From positions 18,156,485 to 18,216,484 of the forward strand of contig NC_134027.1 in the NCBI RefSeq assembly GCF_964204645.1: a stretch of 60,000 nucleotides of DNA, in the 5' to 3' direction. Origin of the DNA: Tubulanus polymorphus (Eukaryota > Nemertea > Palaeonemertea > Tubulaniformes > Tubulanidae). A model generated the notes under the pieces. It was not told the origin of the DNA. It did no database searches and worked only from the letters and a program-made list of their open reading frames with translations. Position 1 is the first letter of the stretch. Every line of letters starts with the position of its first letter. The position numbers and the translations under genes are program-made. Positions 57,958 through 60,000 of the stretch are shown here, piece by piece.

Positions 57958-58911
57958 TTATTATCATTATTATTTTTATCTCATTATTGCGTAAATAAAC
58001 TTATCTATTTTGCTATTGCATATGAAACTTTCTTCTTTTGGTACAAAATAACCTCTGAATAAGGCTTAGCTTCTCTACGGAACTTTCAAAACATTAAATG
58101 CAGTAATAAAATCTCTAACCCTATTGAATTTTATCGGAATGCGTTGTTTAGTTATTTATTATTATATTAAGTTTTGCGTGTAAGTGTGTGTCTTACTTAA
58201 CTACTTGTTAACATGTTTACGTCATTTTGTTGGCTTCAACTTCGTTATTAAGTCCAAAAACTTAAATGCAGTTATAAATTCTTGGTCTTTCATTTTTTTT
58301 ACCTTCATGACATAGTCATGAAGGTTATAAGATGGTAATGAGTCGATGACATCATTTTTGTGTCACCACTAAAACTTGTTGGTGGGAGTTCTGATGAAGA
58401 TTTGACAAACGAATAAAAACCTTAATCTAATTGATGCAGTGTGTGAAATTTCCTTTTTTTATTTCCCTGAATTATCAGAACATGTTGATAGTAAGACCGT
58501 GGGAAAGTTTCTATTGTTGAATGGGCAAATCACGACGGTAGAGTGTATCTGTGATAAGGCGGAAATGGACCGGGAATAGATAAGGGAATAGACCGCGTAT
58601 GAAGGCGAAGCTTATATATGATTAAACAGTTGGATGTAGTTTATCGATTTTTTGAACTGTAGTGCTGATATTTTCCAAATCAAATTGCTAGATTTCTATC
58701 GTTTCTCACAAATCAACACTTGTGTAATTCAAGTGTGATTGTGCATAGAGATACATTATGAATAGCATACTGAATGACGGTGCCATATCTAAGCGGCCCG
58801 TCGATCGTTGAATAGTGGAATTACAGGATGGAAATTTTAGCTGCGCGTCAATCGTTGAATGGTGGAATTACAAGGTGGAATTATCTTTATTGTATCCGTA
58901 CAAAGTTTATT
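57958..58911. other. no gene seen; short hairpin and duplications
   Basis: Contains a perfect hairpin at 58301-58325 (ACCTTCATGAC-ATA-GTCATGAAGGT) and a doubled GGTGGAATTACA(A)GG-type word near 58815 and 58862. Confidence 0.5.
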
Positions 58912-59063
58912 AGTAATAGGGAATATGTTGTTTCATACCAAAGGTCGAAGGGTCGAGCTCATAAAAAATGAAAAATAAATTCTCGCACACTCGAATTTAT
59001 TTTTCATTTTTTACTCACTCGCCCCTTCAACCTTTGATATGAAACAACATATTCCCTATTACT
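58912..59063. repeat. 71-bp-arm inverted repeat before the AT-rich segment
   Basis: Arms 58912-58982 and 58993-59063 are reverse complements in exact register (coordinate sum 117975) with a 10-bp spacer and a few mismatches. It includes AGTAATAGGGAATATGTTGT and AAAAATGAAAAATAAATTC. Confidence 0.9.
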
Positions 59064-59133
59064 CTTATAATATTCGTATATATGAATATGAATAACTTCT
59101 AAAATCAATTTTAATAAAAAATTTGATATTAAA

Positions 59134-59451
59134 ATGGAAGCAAATAAGTACTACTGTCCGACATGTAAAATTAATATAGATAAATCTCAAAAAGCAAGAC
59201 ATAATAAAACTAGAACACATTTAGAAAATAAATTGAAATTAGAATATAAAGATGATATATTAGAAACTAAATTCGATGAATTAAAGAATGAAAAAGAAAT
59301 ATATAAATGCGATACATGTTATCAATCATTCAGTGATAAAAGATATTATAAAGAACTTTTAAAATCTAAAAGTCATATTAGAAATATTAATAATGATATT
59401 ATAGGTGAAGATTATTCTGATAAAGGTAATGATAAGAAACAGAAGAGATAA
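59134..59451 (+). CDS. two-zinc-finger protein at the start of a Polinton-like segment
   Basis: An ATG-started frame of 105 codons. Finger 1 is YYCPTCKINIDKSQKARHNK with a further H (C-x2-C...H-x5-H); finger 2 is YKCDTCYQSFSDKRYY followed by LLKSKSHIRN. Highly Lys/Asn/Ile-rich and AT-rich in codon use, unlike the rest of the window. Similar finger pairs precede the polymerase-region genes of Polinton-like and related large DNA-virus-like elements in invertebrates. The frame closes at TAA 59449-59451, but a related peptide continues in another frame, so the stop is probably a mutation rather than the true end. Confidence 0.6.
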   Translation: MEANKYYCPTCKINIDKSQKARHNKTRTHLENKLKLEYKDDILETKFDELKNEKEIYKCDTCYQSFSDKRYYKELLKSKSHIRNINNDIIGEDYSDKGNDKKQKR

Positions 59452-60000
59452 CTGAAGCATTTAAAAGTGATATTGGTCCAGCTGCTATTGAGTTTAAATT
59501 TAATAAAGGAAAAACATTAGAAGAAAATAAAAAACATTTAGAAAATATGAAAAATATTATAAAAATAATTACTGATGTTGAATACCTTAAAATTAGCATA
59601 TCAGTTAAAGTTAAGTTTATAAAATCTTAAGATAAACCAATATATAATATGAATTCCCATTCACAAATTATTTCAAAACAACATATAGATGAAAAATTTG
59701 ATAAATGTTATAATGAAGTAAAAACTAAAATAGAAGAGAAATATTTTGAAGGATCTGGTTTTATATTTGATGAAATAATATTTATGACTTTACATGTTTA
59801 TAACACAAAATATAATAGTTAACTAAATCAAAACCAATTGATGAAAATAATTTATCATATTATAAAGATGATAATATGAATAGATCAAGTTATATCAAAT
59901 TACCACTTAAAACTAATTCTATAGTAAATGTACAAAATTCTGATGATAAATGTTTTCTATGGACAATTATAAGTTGCTTACATCCAACAGAAGATATTAC
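59430..60000 (+). pseudogene. continuation of the Polinton-like ORF, frames broken, runs off window
   Basis: Downstream frames encode ITEAFKSDIGPAAIEFKFNK, then EGSGFIFDEIIFMTLHVYNT, then SSYIKLPLKTNSIVNVQNSD and DKCFLWTIISCLHP. The last is a block I associate with the region before the polymerase domains in Polinton-type elements. A frame change near 59445, a stop at about 59628 and another frame change near 59820 break it. Base composition is strikingly AT-rich. Homologous in type to, but very different in composition from, the fragment at 44.9-45.9 kb. Confidence 0.6.

Overview
This is a eukaryotic, almost certainly metazoan, genomic window. Coding sequence occurs as short open blocks joined by GT..AG introns, the intergenic and intronic DNA is crowded with transposon relics, and there are no bacterial-style operons. 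Short AGGCCTA-type words recur throughout. The mix of relics (Ty3/Gypsy, BEL/Pao, Copia, Penelope-like, a CR1/L2-type LINE 3' end, hAT, Polinton-like PolB fragments, Helentron-like repeats) suits a marine invertebrate; I cannot name the phylum from sequence alone.

The one convincing host gene lies on the + strand. Five coding exons between 9.4 and 43.05 kb (9386-10052, 27255-27526, 32580-33802, 33898-34042, 42818-43046) join in matching phases. They encode about 838 residues: a dynamin-like GTPase domain with intact P-loop, DCPG and NKLD motifs, a long helical middle region, and the N-lobe plus catalytic loop of a protein kinase. Domain order and local similarity match dual serine/threonine and tyrosine protein kinase (DSTYK). 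The kinase C-lobe was not found and is probably to the right of the window or in exons I missed. Intron 1 is 17.2 kb and holds a 3.9-kb array of a 31-bp minisatellite, a YqaJ-nuclease pseudogene and several repeats. Intron 4 holds an apparently complete 4-kb hAT-like transposon with a decayed transposase.

Layout: 0-1.7 kb, 5' end of an antisense Ty3/Gypsy element (gag and LTR). 1.7-5 kb, small elements including a near-perfect 250-bp-arm inverted repeat. 5-9.1 kb, Helentron-like repeats and a Penelope-like fragment. 9.1-43 kb, the GTPase-kinase gene and its loaded introns (YqaJ relic 12.2-13.4 kb, minisatellite 14.6-18.5 kb, duplicated repeat 18.5-20.4 kb, two copies of an uncharacterised Cys-rich repeat ORF at 21.7-24.9 kb, BEL/Pao relic 24.9-26.7 kb, hAT 38.1-42.2 kb). 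44-46 kb, a hAT-like MITE and a PolB fragment. 46.1-51.1 kb, a long antisense pseudogene of the same Cys-rich ORF family, broken by a LINE end and another repeat. 51.1-56.2 kb, repeats. 56.4-57.1 kb, a Copia integrase relic. 58.9-60 kb, an inverted repeat followed by a very AT-rich Polinton-like segment running off the window.

Most transposon ORFs carry stops or frameshifts, so this is a graveyard of nested insertions around one large host gene. The order of several insertions can be read directly from which element interrupts which.
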